64,000 nt of DNA from Halobacillus litoralis. GTDB lineage: Bacteria; Bacillota; Bacilli; Bacillales; Halobacillaceae. Shown piece by piece: positions 1-9,351 of the stretch. The notes under the pieces are model-generated. The model saw only the letters and a list, made by a program, of their open reading frames with translations, did no database searches and was not told the origin of the DNA. Both the position numbers and the translations under genes were made by a program. Where the stretch lies: the NCBI RefSeq assembly GCF_020171725.1, contig NZ_JAIVAJ010000002.1:513804-577803 (forward strand). The letters run 5' to 3'. Positions within the stretch are counted from its first letter, which is position 1; each line of letters starts with the position of its first letter.

Positions 1-96
1 TCCGCTAGCTGGTTTCGAATCTCGCCTTTCTTTATTTACAATCCATATGTCATAGAGTACGCTAATAAAGACTAGGTAAGGAGGAGCTTTCGAACG

Positions 97-876
97 ATGA
101 CAGAAGCACAGGGCTATAAAGAATTCGTTAAACTGATACATAAAAAGACAGGGATTGATTTGTCGCTTTATAAAGAAGCACAGATGAAGCGGAGGTTGAC
201 CTCTCTTCGGGACAGAAGGGGATTTGAGACGTTTCCGCGCTACTTTGAAGCCATAGGCAGAGAGCCGAAGCTATTTCATGAATTACTCGACAGAATGACG
301 ATTAATGTATCCGAGTTTTATAGAAATAGACAAAGGTTCGACGTGCTTGAGAATAAGGTCATCCCGATGCTGTTACAGGGGAAGAAGAAAATTAGAGTGT
401 GGAGTGCAGCGTGCTCGACTGGGGAAGAACCCTACACGCTTGCGATGATTCTAAGTAAATTCATCCCCCTGAGTCAAATCGAGATCATCGCGACAGACCT
501 TGATGATAACGCGTTGGAGCGAGCTCAAAAAGGGGTCTACTCGGAACGGTCTTTGAAAGAGGCGCCGGCGGAATCCGTTCATAAGTTTTTCAAAAAAGAA
601 GGAGCATTTTACCACATTGCCCCTGAGATTAAACAGTGCGTCACGTTTAAGAAACATAATTTACTCGCAGATCCCTATCAAAAGGACTGCGACCTCATTG
701 TCTGCCGGAATGTCATGATCTATTTTACAGAGGAAGCGAAGGAAGAAATTTACCGAAACTTCAGCAAGTCGTTGAAGAAAGATGGCGTATTCTTTGTCGG
801 CAGTACCGAGCAAATCTTTTCACCGAACAAGTATGGTTTTGATGTTTATGATACATTTTTTTACAAAAAGAGATGA
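97..876 (+). CDS. cheR: chemotaxis protein-glutamate methyltransferase CheR
   Basis: CheR transfers methyl groups from S-adenosylmethionine to glutamates of membrane chemoreceptors, resetting signalling during adaptation. The 259-residue length is normal for the family. An all-helical N-terminal domain (about 1-75) precedes the methyltransferase fold. The SAM-binding stretch SAACSTGEEPYTLAM (about 103-117), the acidic ATDLD loop (about 132-136) and CRNVMIYF (about 203) are all visible. A strong AAGGAGGAG site lies 10 bases before the ATG. The 96 bases upstream hold no gene and no promoter that I trust. As in B. subtilis, cheR sits immediately before the aromatic operon, separated from it by a terminator. 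The assignment is secure. Confidence 0.95.
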   Translation: MTEAQGYKEFVKLIHKKTGIDLSLYKEAQMKRRLTSLRDRRGFETFPRYFEAIGREPKLFHELLDRMTINVSEFYRNRQRFDVLENKVIPMLLQGKKKIRVWSAACSTGEEPYTLAMILSKFIPLSQIEIIATDLDDNALERAQKGVYSERSLKEAPAESVHKFFKKEGAFYHIAPEIKQCVTFKKHNLLADPYQKDCDLIVCRNVMIYFTEEAKEEIYRNFSKSLKKDGVFFVGSTEQIFSPNKYGFDVYDTFFYKKR

Positions 877-881
877 AATTT

Positions 882-912
882 GAGGTCGGAAGCGCTTTCC
901 GGTCTCTTTTTA
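882..912 (+). terminator. terminator after cheR
   Basis: A 10-bp stem (GAGGTCGGAA paired with TTTCCGGTCTC, including two G-U pairs) with a short loop is followed by TTTTTATAA. It ends the cheR transcript before the aro operon. Confidence 0.75.
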
Positions 913-927
913 TAAAAATTTGAATAT

Positions 928-957
928 TTGAAGAACACAAACATCCGTGCTTATGAT
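928..957 (+). promoter_or_regulatory. candidate sigma-A promoter of the aro operon
   Basis: A -35-like TTGAAG at 928-933 and a -10-like TATGAT at 952-957 are separated by 18 bases, 57 bases before the aroC start. The match is moderate. I see no attenuator or T-box in the short leader that follows. Confidence 0.4.
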
Positions 958-1013
958 ATAGTAATACGTAAATTTTAAAGCTGATTCAATCAGTTTCAGG
1001 AGGGACCATATAA

Positions 1014-2180
1014 ATGCGCTACTTAACCGCTGGGGAATCTCACGGAAAACAACTTACGACAATTATCGAAGGCATGCCGTCACATCTGCCTCTATTAAAA
1101 GAACAGATCAACGAATCACTCCTAAGAAGACAGGGTGGATACGGCCGTGGAAAACGGATGCAGATTGAAAAAGATCTGGTCGAGATCACGAGCGGGGTGC
1201 GCCATGGCTATACGTTGGGATCTCCCATTACGCTTGTCGTACATAATGATGATTTTAAGCATTGGACGGACATCATGGGAGAGGACCCGATTCCTGATGA
1301 CACGAAGCTCAGACGTGTCGTGACAAAACCAAGACCCGGACATGCTGATTTAAACGGTGGAATGAAATATGGACACCGTGATATGAGAAATGTGCTTGAG
1401 CGCTCTTCTGCAAGAGAGACAGCTGCCAGAGTAGGGGCGGGTGCCGTAGCAAAGGTACTGCTTAAAGAGCTTGGCATTGAAGTGGCCGGATATGTAAGAG
1501 AGATCGCAGGAATTGTCAGTGATGTGGACGAATCTCTTACCCTTGAGGAAAGACGTGAAATATCAGAGGCATCGCCCGTACGTACTTTTGATGAAGGTGC
1601 AGCTGAAAAGATGATGCACGCCATTGATGAAGCGAAGAAAGAAGGGGACTCCATTGGCGGCGTTTGTGAAGTGTATGTGGAAGGCATGCCGCCTGGAATC
1701 GGTTCATACGTTCATTACGACCGAAAACTCGACTCCCGTATTGCTGGAAGTGTTATGAGTATCAATGCCTTCAAAGGGGTTGAGTTCGGCATCGGGTTCG
1801 AAGCCGCAAGAAGAAACGGAAGTGACGTTCACGATGAGATCCTTTGGAGTGAAGAACGTGGCTACTACCGTAGAACGAATCGTCTTGGAGGATTTGAAGG
1901 CGGCATGACGACCGGGATGCCGATTGTTGTGAAAGGCGTCATGAAGCCGATCCCGACGCTTTACAAGCCTTTAAAGAGTGTGGACATCGAATCGAAAGAG
2001 GTATTCTCAGCAAGTATCGAAAGATCGGATTCCTGTGCTGTACCGGCAGCTTCTGTCGTCATGGAACATATCGTTGCCTTCGAACTTGCGAAAGTCATAA
2101 CGGAAGAGTTCCCAGCTGACTACTTCCCTCGCCTGAAGAGAGCAGTCGATGACTACCGTAAAGAAGTGCAGGCGTTTTAA
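1014..2180 (+). CDS. aroC: chorismate synthase
   Basis: This enzyme converts 5-enolpyruvylshikimate-3-phosphate to chorismate using reduced FMN, the last shared step of aromatic synthesis (named aroF in B. subtilis). The 388 residues match the family length. The N-terminal [11 protein letters not shown], the [20 protein letters not shown] core (about 123-142) and a C-terminal [13 protein letters not shown] stretch are characteristic. GGAGGG stands ten bases before the ATG. Its stop codon shares one base with the start of aroB, indicating translational coupling. It is the first gene of a six-gene operon. Confidence 0.97.
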   Translation: MRYLTAGESHGKQLTTIIEGMPSHLPLLKEQINESLLRRQGGYGRGKRMQIEKDLVEITSGVRHGYTLGSPITLVVHNDDFKHWTDIMGEDPIPDDTKLRRVVTKPRPGHADLNGGMKYGHRDMRNVLERSSARETAARVGAGAVAKVLLKELGIEVAGYVREIAGIVSDVDESLTLEERREISEASPVRTFDEGAAEKMMHAIDEAKKEGDSIGGVCEVYVEGMPPGIGSYVHYDRKLDSRIAGSVMSINAFKGVEFGIGFEAARRNGSDVHDEILWSEERGYYRRTNRLGGFEGGMTTGMPIVVKGVMKPIPTLYKPLKSVDIESKEVFSASIERSDSCAVPAASVVMEHIVAFELAKVITEEFPADYFPRLKRAVDDYRKEVQAF

Positions 2181-3253
2181 TGTCTCAACTTACGATTCAA
2201 GCGGAGACGCATTCCTATGATGTGCTGATCGAGGCTGGGATCAGGCATCGGTTGGGAACATATGCTTCAGGTTATAAAGAGGTACTCGTTGTCACAGATG
2301 ATCAAGTGGCAGAAAAATATCTGGATGATGTTGTAGCTGGGTTGATGGGGCAGAAGGTGTACACTCATATCGTCCCTTCAGGAGAAGCTTCCAAAAGCAT
2401 GAAGCGATATGAAGACATTCTTGATAAGTGTATCGATGTAAAACTCGACCGCAACAGTCTTTTGATTGCTTTAGGTGGTGGCATGATCGGTGATTTAGCC
2501 GGCTTTGCCGCTTCCACCTATCTGCGCGGGATCGACTTTATCCAAATGCCAACGACCATCCTTGCCCATGACAGCAGTGTGGGTGGTAAGGTTGCGATCA
2601 ATCACCCCTCAGGCAAAAACTTAATCGGAAGCTTTTATAATCCTGTTCAAGTCCTTTATGATGTGGAGACCCTGCACTCGCTTCCCGAGAAGGAAGTGAG
2701 GTCTGGTTACGGTGAAGTGATCAAACATGCAATGCTCAGTGATTACGACTGGTTAACGGACTTACTCGGTCTGACGCTGAGTAATATTGGGGATCAGAGG
2801 TTGATTCGTGACTTGGAGAAGGGAATTCAAGTGAAGGCCGGCATTGTGGAGAAAGATGAAAAAGAGCAAGGTCTCAGAAAACACCTTAACTTAGGTCACA
2901 CGCTGGCTCATGCAATCGAAGCGGAAGTTGGATACGGGGAAGTCACCCATGGAGAAGCAGTTGCCATCGGCTTGTGGTTCGCCATGAGGTTAAGTGAACG
3001 AAAAGGTGATGTGAGGTTACCAATAAAAGATTATGTAAACTGGTTGAAAATGAATGGATATCCGCTTTCGTCCATCCGCTCACTTCAGTCCGTTGCATTG
3101 CTAAAGCGTATGAAGGTGGATAAGAAAACACTTGAACAAAAAGTTCATATGGTGCTATTGCAGGAGATTGCTGATCCATATGTTGTTTCTGTGGAAGACG
3201 AAGAGATGTTAACGCAACTTGAACTTTTTCTTAAAGAGGTGATCGAGACATGA
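2180..3253 (+). CDS. aroB: 3-dehydroquinate synthase
   Basis: AroB cyclises DAHP to 3-dehydroquinate, the second step of the shikimate pathway, using NAD and a divalent metal. The 357-residue protein shows the NAD-binding GGGMIGDLAGF stretch (about 93-103), the family core PTTILAHDSSVGGK and the metal-binding histidines in LNLGHTLAHAIE and THGEAVAIG. It starts on the last base of the aroC stop codon and overlaps aroH by four bases (ATGA), so it is tightly coupled to both. The identification is secure. Confidence 0.97.
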   Translation: MSQLTIQAETHSYDVLIEAGIRHRLGTYASGYKEVLVVTDDQVAEKYLDDVVAGLMGQKVYTHIVPSGEASKSMKRYEDILDKCIDVKLDRNSLLIALGGGMIGDLAGFAASTYLRGIDFIQMPTTILAHDSSVGGKVAINHPSGKNLIGSFYNPVQVLYDVETLHSLPEKEVRSGYGEVIKHAMLSDYDWLTDLLGLTLSNIGDQRLIRDLEKGIQVKAGIVEKDEKEQGLRKHLNLGHTLAHAIEAEVGYGEVTHGEAVAIGLWFAMRLSERKGDVRLPIKDYVNWLKMNGYPLSSIRSLQSVALLKRMKVDKKTLEQKVHMVLLQEIADPYVVSVEDEEMLTQLELFLKEVIET

Positions 3254-3612
3254 TAAGAGGAATCAGGGGAGCGACAACAGTAGAGAACAATGAGTCAGAA
3301 GAGATGTTGTCCCGGTCCTATGACATGATGGAAGATCTCATTAAACAAAATGGGATTACGCCAGATCAAGTGGTATCTGTTTACTTCTCCGTAACGGATG
3401 AACTAGATGCAGTCTTTCCTGCCAAATGCTTACGGCAGCTTGAAGGATGGACGCATGTACCCGTCATGTGTATGAGAGAGATTCCTGTTCCGGGAAGCCT
3501 TCCCTACTGCATTCGTGTTATGGTTACAGTAGAGACAGCACGTTCTCAGGAAGAGATCGAACATATCTATCACCATCAAGCCAAACAACTTAGACCTGAC
3601 TTGCAGAAGTGA
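3250..3612 (+). CDS. aroH: monofunctional chorismate mutase, AroH class
   Basis: AroH rearranges chorismate to prephenate, directing flux to phenylalanine and tyrosine. At 120 residues it is the small trimeric AroH type rather than the helical AroQ type. The N-terminal RGIRGATTV, the MREIPVPGSLP segment and CIRVMVTVET supply the conserved arginines and glutamate of the B. subtilis active site. It overlaps aroB by four bases. In B. subtilis the trpEDCFBA genes follow aroH, but here hisC follows after 13 bases. Confidence 0.95.
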   Translation: MIRGIRGATTVENNESEEMLSRSYDMMEDLIKQNGITPDQVVSVYFSVTDELDAVFPAKCLRQLEGWTHVPVMCMREIPVPGSLPYCIRVMVTVETARSQEEIEHIYHHQAKQLRPDLQK

Positions 3613-3625
3613 GAGGAGAATACTA

Positions 3626-4720
3626 GTGAAAGCAAAAGAGATATTAAAAACGATGAAACCTTACAAACCTGGAAAAGGAATTGAAGAGGTCAAGGAGGAA
3701 TACGGCCTAGACCGTATCGTCAAGCTTGCTTCAAATGAGAACCCGTTCGGTTTTTCTCCGGAGGTTCAAAAGGAACTTCCGGCCTTGATTGAAAAACTGG
3801 AAATCTACCCGGACGGATATTCGGCTGCCATAAGGAAGAAAGTGGCCCAATTCATCAATGTGAATGAGGATCAGTTAATCTTCGGAAACGGCTCTGATGA
3901 AGTGGTGCAAATCGTTTGCCGAACATTCCTCGAGCCTGGTACGAACACGGTTATGGCGACACCTACTTTTCCGCAGTACCGACACAATGCGTTGATCGAA
4001 GGAGCGGAAGTCAGGGAAGTCCCGTTAGTAGACGGTCATCATGACTTAGATGAAATGCTTAATCAAGTGGATGAGCATACGAGAGTGTTGTGGATTTGTA
4101 CACCGAACAACCCAACAGGCGTCCACATCGACCATGACCACCTTCAATCTGTCGTGGAGCGATGCCCGGAACATGTCTTGATCGTAATCGACGAAGCGTA
4201 TTATGAATACTTGGAAGCGGAAGATGCCTTTGATTCCCTTGCTGGGCTTAAAGAACATTCGAACCTGATGGTCCTGAGAACTTTTTCTAAAGCGTACGGA
4301 CTTGCCGGTCTCAGAATCGGATATGGTGTCGCTCATCCTGATATCATTCAAGTGCTTGAGCCTGCAAGAGAACCTTTTAATACATCAACAGTAGCTCAGG
4401 CAGCTGCCATCATCGCACTAGACGACCAGGCATTTATCCAAAAATCTGTAGAAGAAAACCGTAAAAATAAAAAGAAATTGATGAAATTCTGTGACGATAA
4501 CGGGATCTCCTACTATGACTCACAAGCAAACTTCATCCTTGTGCATTTACCGATCAGCGGGGATGCCATGTTTGAGCATCTGCTCACAAAAGGGTTTATC
4601 GTACGTTCGGGTGAAGCGCTTGGACTTCCGAATACGATCCGTTTGACGATTGGAAAAGAAGAGGATATGGAAAGAATCCAGGAGGAAATGAAACAAAGAA
4701 TCGCTTCAGGAGTGAGTTAA
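3626..4720 (+). CDS. hisC: histidinol-phosphate aminotransferase
   Basis: This PLP-dependent class I/II aminotransferase acts in histidine synthesis. In Bacillus the same enzyme also transaminates aromatic keto acids, which explains its place in the aro operon. The 364 residues include the N-terminal LASNENPFG, the CTPNNPTG motif, the DEAYYEY stretch and the PLP lysine in TFSKAYGLAGLRIGYG. The start is a GTG preceded by GAGAGGAG. It is separated from tyrA by one base. Confidence 0.95.
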   Translation: MKAKEILKTMKPYKPGKGIEEVKEEYGLDRIVKLASNENPFGFSPEVQKELPALIEKLEIYPDGYSAAIRKKVAQFINVNEDQLIFGNGSDEVVQIVCRTFLEPGTNTVMATPTFPQYRHNALIEGAEVREVPLVDGHHDLDEMLNQVDEHTRVLWICTPNNPTGVHIDHDHLQSVVERCPEHVLIVIDEAYYEYLEAEDAFDSLAGLKEHSNLMVLRTFSKAYGLAGLRIGYGVAHPDIIQVLEPAREPFNTSTVAQAAAIIALDDQAFIQKSVEENRKNKKKLMKFCDDNGISYYDSQANFILVHLPISGDAMFEHLLTKGFIVRSGEALGLPNTIRLTIGKEEDMERIQEEMKQRIASGVS

Positions 4721-4721
4721 T

Positions 4722-5822
4722 ATGTCAGAGAAGGTGCTGATCGTCGGTCTCGGGTTGATTGGCGGATCACTTGCCATGAATGTATCAGAGAAAGAGGGCT
4801 ACACCGTGATTGGTGTTGACCAGGATGAAGAAGCGTTGAACATGGCGCTTGCTCAGGGTGTCATTCACCAGGCATCGACGGAGTTTGAAGCTGTTGTCAA
4901 GGAAGCGGACATTTGTGTATTAGCCACCCCCATTTCCACCACCATCCGTTACTTGAACATACTCCAAAAGATGGATTTAGAGAAGCCTCTTCTTGTGACC
5001 GATGTTTCTTCAGTCAAAAATCGTGTACTGGAGGCAGCGAACAAATGGGAGCATCCCATGCTTTCGTTTGTAGGGGGGCACCCGATGGCGGGGTCTCATA
5101 AGCAGGGATATACAGCCGCTAAGCCCCATTTGTTTGAAAATGCCATTTACGTGTTGACGCCTTCCGTTCATGCGAGCAATCAGGAAGCGGATCGATTGAA
5201 GGAATTGTTCTCCGAAACGGGAGCGCGTTTTCTCACGTTTACAACTGAGGAACATGACGAAATGACGGCGGTCATTTCCCATTTTCCTCATTTGATTGCG
5301 TCTTCCCTCGTTCACCAGGCGAGAGAATGGCAGGAGACGCATCCTTATATCGAACATCTAGCTGCAGGCGGGTTCAAAGATATTACACGCATAGCTTCTA
5401 GTAATCCTTCTTTATGGCAGGACATCTTCTTCCAAAATAGAGAACTGCTGATGACTATGCTCGATGATTGGATCAAGGAAATGGAAGAAATTCGTGATTA
5501 TTTATCTGAACAAGATGCGGAGAAGACGCTGGAATACTTGGTCGAGGCGAAGCGTTATCGAGACGGGCTTCCGACGAAGGAAAGAGGAGCCATCCCGGCG
5601 TTTTATGATCTTTACGTCGATATTCATGATAAGCCGGGAGCCATTTATCAGGTCATCGGTCAGCTTGCTGCTGCCGAAATCAGCATTAAAAACATCGAAA
5701 TCCTGGAAATCCGTGAAGGGATTACAGGTGTGCTCCGAATCAGCTTTGCATCGAGTGAAGATCAGATGAAGAGTAAAGACCTGCTTGGACGCAACTCGTT
5801 CGAAGTCATGGTCCAACAATGA
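4722..5822 (+). CDS. tyrA: prephenate dehydrogenase with C-terminal ACT domain
   Basis: TyrA oxidatively decarboxylates prephenate to 4-hydroxyphenylpyruvate, the step committed to tyrosine. A Rossmann motif GLGLIGGSLAM (about 9-19), the DVSSVK and GGHPMAGS stretches and a helical dimer domain are followed from about residue 290 by an ACT domain (FYDLYVDIHDKPGAIYQVI). ACT domains usually bind an amino acid, so feedback control by tyrosine is likely. The 366-residue length agrees with the ACT-containing Firmicute form. Confidence 0.95.
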   Translation: MSEKVLIVGLGLIGGSLAMNVSEKEGYTVIGVDQDEEALNMALAQGVIHQASTEFEAVVKEADICVLATPISTTIRYLNILQKMDLEKPLLVTDVSSVKNRVLEAANKWEHPMLSFVGGHPMAGSHKQGYTAAKPHLFENAIYVLTPSVHASNQEADRLKELFSETGARFLTFTTEEHDEMTAVISHFPHLIASSLVHQAREWQETHPYIEHLAAGGFKDITRIASSNPSLWQDIFFQNRELLMTMLDDWIKEMEEIRDYLSEQDAEKTLEYLVEAKRYRDGLPTKERGAIPAFYDLYVDIHDKPGAIYQVIGQLAAAEISIKNIEILEIREGITGVLRISFASSEDQMKSKDLLGRNSFEVMVQQ

Positions 5823-5835
5823 GAGGAGGGATTAA

Positions 5836-7122
5836 ATGTCAGAAGTAACATTAGAATCCAAGACGAAAGGATTGTCTGGTGAGGTGCGAGTACCAGGCGA
5901 CAAATCTATATCACACAGAGCAGTCATTTTTTCTTCATTGGCTGAAGGGACGTCGACCATTACAAATTTCCTGACCGGAGAGGATTGTTTCCGAACGGTG
6001 GAAGCCTTCCGACAAATGGGTGTGAACATCGAGGAGGAAGGCTCCACACTGAAGATTCATGGGCAAGGCGTTCAAAAGTTGACCGCCCCAACACAGCCGA
6101 TCAACTTCGGTAACTCGGGAACAACCGCCCGCTTGATGAGTGGCGTTCTTTCTGCCCTGCCTTTCTTTACAACAGCTTATGGAGATGAATCGTTATCAAA
6201 AAGACCGATGGACCGTGTCGTCCTACCACTGAAGGAAATGGGCGCCGTCATTCATGGACGCAATAGTTCCTCATTCCTTCCGCTTGCCTTCTCCGGAACC
6301 ACGCTTAGAGGCATGCGCCATGAGTTGAAGGTCCGTAGTGCTCAAGTGAAGTCCGCGCTCCTTCTCGCTGGTTTGTTGTCAGAAGGGGACACAACCGTCG
6401 TCGAAAAAGGGGTTACGAGGGACCACACCGAAAAGCTCTTGCCACAATACGGAGTTGACCTTGAGGTGAAGGGTTCTGAAATTACGATTTCCGGTGGACA
6501 AGCGTTGTCTGCCTCCGACTTGCAAGTGCCGGGTGACATCTCTTCTGCAGCATTCTTCATGGTGGCAGCAGCCATCACTCCTGGGAGTGAAGTGACGATT
6601 CGGGACGTAGGATTGAATGAAACGAGAAACGGAATTGTCACAGCTCTCGAACGAATGGGAGCATCTATCGATTATGACATTCATACATACATCGGGGATG
6701 AACCGGTCGGCGATGTGCGCGTATCGACAAGTACGCTTGAGGGTGTCACAATAGAAGGCGAACTGATTGCCAATCTCATTGATGAAATTCCGATCCTTGC
6801 CCTTGCCGCTACTCAAGCGGAAGGTGAGACGGTCATCAAAGACGCCGAAGAATTGCGAGTGAAGGAGACCGACCGCATTTACGCCGTTGTAGAGAATTTG
6901 AAGCGTCTCGGTGCCGATATCGAAGCGCGTGACGATGGAATGGTCATAAAAGGCGGCAGAGCCCTTAATGGAGGCGTGCTGGACTCATTCGGGGATCACC
7001 GCATCGGAATGATGGCTGCCATCGCCTCGCTCGTTACAGAGGGTCCTGTGACGATCCTGGACAAAGAGTGCATTAATATTTCCTATCCACCGTTTTTCGA
7101 GCATTTGGATCAATTAAGATAG
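5836..7122 (+). CDS. aroA: 3-phosphoshikimate 1-carboxyvinyltransferase (EPSP synthase)
   Basis: AroA joins shikimate-3-phosphate and phosphoenolpyruvate to make EPSP, the substrate of the chorismate synthase encoded at the head of the operon (named aroE in B. subtilis). The 428 residues contain the substrate-binding GDKSISHR near the N-terminus, GNSGTTARLMSG (about 93-104) and the C-terminal FGDHRIGMM. A GAGAGGAGG site precedes the ATG. It is the last recognised gene of the aro operon. The next 67 bases contain no clear terminator. Confidence 0.96.
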   Translation: MSEVTLESKTKGLSGEVRVPGDKSISHRAVIFSSLAEGTSTITNFLTGEDCFRTVEAFRQMGVNIEEEGSTLKIHGQGVQKLTAPTQPINFGNSGTTARLMSGVLSALPFFTTAYGDESLSKRPMDRVVLPLKEMGAVIHGRNSSSFLPLAFSGTTLRGMRHELKVRSAQVKSALLLAGLLSEGDTTVVEKGVTRDHTEKLLPQYGVDLEVKGSEITISGGQALSASDLQVPGDISSAAFFMVAAAITPGSEVTIRDVGLNETRNGIVTALERMGASIDYDIHTYIGDEPVGDVRVSTSTLEGVTIEGELIANLIDEIPILALAATQAEGETVIKDAEELRVKETDRIYAVVENLKRLGADIEARDDGMVIKGGRALNGGVLDSFGDHRIGMMAAIASLVTEGPVTILDKECINISYPPFFEHLDQLR

Positions 7123-7189
7123 AAGAAAGTTTCATAGTTTGCCATAAGCTCTCATACGATGTAAAAAGCCCAATGGAGGTTTTAATCGT

Positions 7190-8050
7190 ATGGGAGCTTA
7201 TTGGTTTATCCATCAAAAAGAAGGCACCCGATCAGAGACAACCGTTTATGGGAACAAGTATGTAAGAGACCGTATTGGAAAGATGCATTACATCCAAATG
7301 GATACGAGTGGGTTCTCTGTTACACCGGGACATGTCATGATGGATGTGAACGACCCACTCGAAGAGTCCGCACACCCTGTACAAACATCCGAGTCCTACA
7401 TAAAAAAAGGGTGCACGCTTCTCGTAGTGAAACACCTAGTTTCTAGCATACGTCACTACAGGGAATTGTATGACCAATTATTAAAAAAACTGGAGCCGAT
7501 CCCCGTCCCGTACATGGTGACTCCAGTCGTTCCGGCACACCTGCTCCGCCCGGAACTGGTCCGTTACTTTTCCCGCAAAGGCGCTCCTTTTTTATGTGTT
7601 GAAGTGAAAGGTCCAGAAGAGCTTCGTTCCGTCACTTGGGAATGGATTGTCCAGGCTCAGTCCCACAAGCGAATACCTTTGACAATTATCGTCAAAGATG
7701 GCGAAAATACGTCCGTAGATTATACGGATTTGTGGGATGCGCTCTCTCGGCAGTATGGTATCATTAGGTTAACAGACATACAGGAAGACGAATGGTTGAC
7801 GAGTCAAAACCTGAGGGACAGTGGTATTTATCCGAATAGAGGGGACTTTATCTATGGTGGATGTGCCGATTACAACTTATACCGGCAGGAAGAAGGCTCA
7901 ACGTTTGATGAAGAGGATGATTTCAGATATCATAATGCTGTTCCAGATGTGACCGTTGTAAGTGGGAAGGTCGTTCAAGTGAATCAGACTTTAATCGACT
8001 ATACCCCTCAATCACATGTGAAAGTAAACGTACACAAGCACTTTGTTTAA
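7190..8050 (+). CDS. unrecognised protein between aroA and ypiA
   Basis: I do not recognise this 286-residue protein, and B. subtilis has no gene here. A TGGAGG site precedes the ATG by ten bases and codon use resembles its neighbours, so it looks like a real gene. It has no signal peptide, membrane segment or cysteine cluster. The C-terminal third, with GGCADYNLY followed by PDVTVVSGKVVQVN, resembles in outline the closing beta-domain of amidohydrolases (a G-x-DADL-type strand, then a V-x-G-K strand). The metal-binding histidine motifs of those enzymes are absent, so that likeness is only a hint. It lies 17 bases before ypiA and is probably co-transcribed with it. Confidence 0.75.
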   Translation: MGAYWFIHQKEGTRSETTVYGNKYVRDRIGKMHYIQMDTSGFSVTPGHVMMDVNDPLEESAHPVQTSESYIKKGCTLLVVKHLVSSIRHYRELYDQLLKKLEPIPVPYMVTPVVPAHLLRPELVRYFSRKGAPFLCVEVKGPEELRSVTWEWIVQAQSHKRIPLTIIVKDGENTSVDYTDLWDALSRQYGIIRLTDIQEDEWLTSQNLRDSGIYPNRGDFIYGGCADYNLYRQEEGSTFDEEDDFRYHNAVPDVTVVSGKVVQVNQTLIDYTPQSHVKVNVHKHFV

Positions 8051-8067
8051 TTTGAAAGGATGTAACC

Positions 8068-9321
8068 ATGGAGGAAATTCAAAAAGCCGTCCGTCTGATG
8101 GATGAGCACAAGACGGAAGATGCGATAAATACTTTAACAACCTACCTACCAGAAGCTGATGAAGAAGAACGCTTCACGATAGCTGAACTTTACATTCAAT
8201 GGGGGATGCTGGAAGAAGCGAAACCCGTTCTTGAAGAAATGATGCAGCGTTACCCGAAGGAGCAGGAATTGAAGGTCATGATGGCTGAGATCCATATTGA
8301 CCTTGGCGAAGATGATGAAGCCATAGACATTCTGAATCAGTTCGGTCCGGAAGATGAGGACTATTTACAGGCTCTTGTACAGCTGGCTGATCTCTACCAG
8401 GCTCAAGGACTGTATGAGGTTTCAGAGCAGAAGTTATTAGAAGCTAAACAAGTGGAACCTAACTCTTCGATTATCGACTTCGCCCTTGGGGAACTTGCTT
8501 TCTCTAATGGTGAATACGCGAAGAGTGTCCCTTATTATGAAAATGCCATGCACCACGAGCCGGTAATCGGTGATGTAGAAGTTGCAACCCGACTCGCAGA
8601 AGCATTCGCAGCAAACGGGGAATTCGAACAGTCTCTTGAAATGTTCCAGAACGTTGAAGAGGATAACCCAGATGTCCTTTTCCGTTACGGTTTTGTAGCG
8701 TATCAGGCAAATCGAAATGATATTGCGATGAAAGTATGGGAAAACTTAATTGACAAAGACCCGTATTATCAATCTGTTTATCCTCACCTGGCACAGGTCT
8801 ATGAATCAGAAGGCATGCAGAAAGAAGCGCTTGCCATGGCGGAAAAAGGGTTGGAAAAAGATGAATTCAACAAAGAGCTTTATCACCTGGCCGCTACGTT
8901 ATCTCACCACCAGGGCAACAAAGAGCAGGGCTATCAGTACATGCGTGAAGCGATTGCTCTCGACCCGGGTTATAAGGAAGCCGTATTGTTCCTGATTGAA
9001 AATTACAAGGCGGATGAAGACTTCGAGTCGATCATTGAACTTATTAATGAACTGATCCACCTCGGGGAAGAAGACCCGAATTACTACTGGGAGCTTGCGA
9101 ACGCTTATGAAGAAGAAGAACAGTTCAAGGATGCGCTTGGTATGTATGAGAAAGCTTACCCGAACTTGAAAGAAGACACAGACTTCCTTAAAGCATATGG
9201 ATACTTCCTTGTAGAAGAAGGGTTAATGAATGATGCACAGAAAGTTCTTGGAGAATATTTAGCGATTGATCCGACAGATACAGAGGTGGAGGACTTCGTT
9301 TCCAGGTTGAAAGAAGAATAG
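8068..9321 (+). CDS. ypiA: tetratricopeptide-repeat protein YpiA
   Basis: The 417-residue acidic protein is built almost entirely of helical TPR units. Examples are EERFTIAELYIQWGMLEEAK, DYLQALVQLADLYQAQGLYE and later units ending near residue 400. Such arrays act as protein-interaction scaffolds. It has no signal peptide or enzymatic domain and should be cytoplasmic. Its place before ypiB, ypiF and qcrABC equals that of ypiA in B. subtilis, where its role is not well defined. GAAAGGATG precedes the start. Confidence 0.88.
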   Translation: MEEIQKAVRLMDEHKTEDAINTLTTYLPEADEEERFTIAELYIQWGMLEEAKPVLEEMMQRYPKEQELKVMMAEIHIDLGEDDEAIDILNQFGPEDEDYLQALVQLADLYQAQGLYEVSEQKLLEAKQVEPNSSIIDFALGELAFSNGEYAKSVPYYENAMHHEPVIGDVEVATRLAEAFAANGEFEQSLEMFQNVEEDNPDVLFRYGFVAYQANRNDIAMKVWENLIDKDPYYQSVYPHLAQVYESEGMQKEALAMAEKGLEKDEFNKELYHLAATLSHHQGNKEQGYQYMREAIALDPGYKEAVLFLIENYKADEDFESIIELINELIHLGEEDPNYYWELANAYEEEEQFKDALGMYEKAYPNLKEDTDFLKAYGYFLVEEGLMNDAQKVLGEYLAIDPTDTEVEDFVSRLKEE

Positions 9322-9351
9322 GTTTAACACTGTAGCGCAGGAGGGGCGCCC

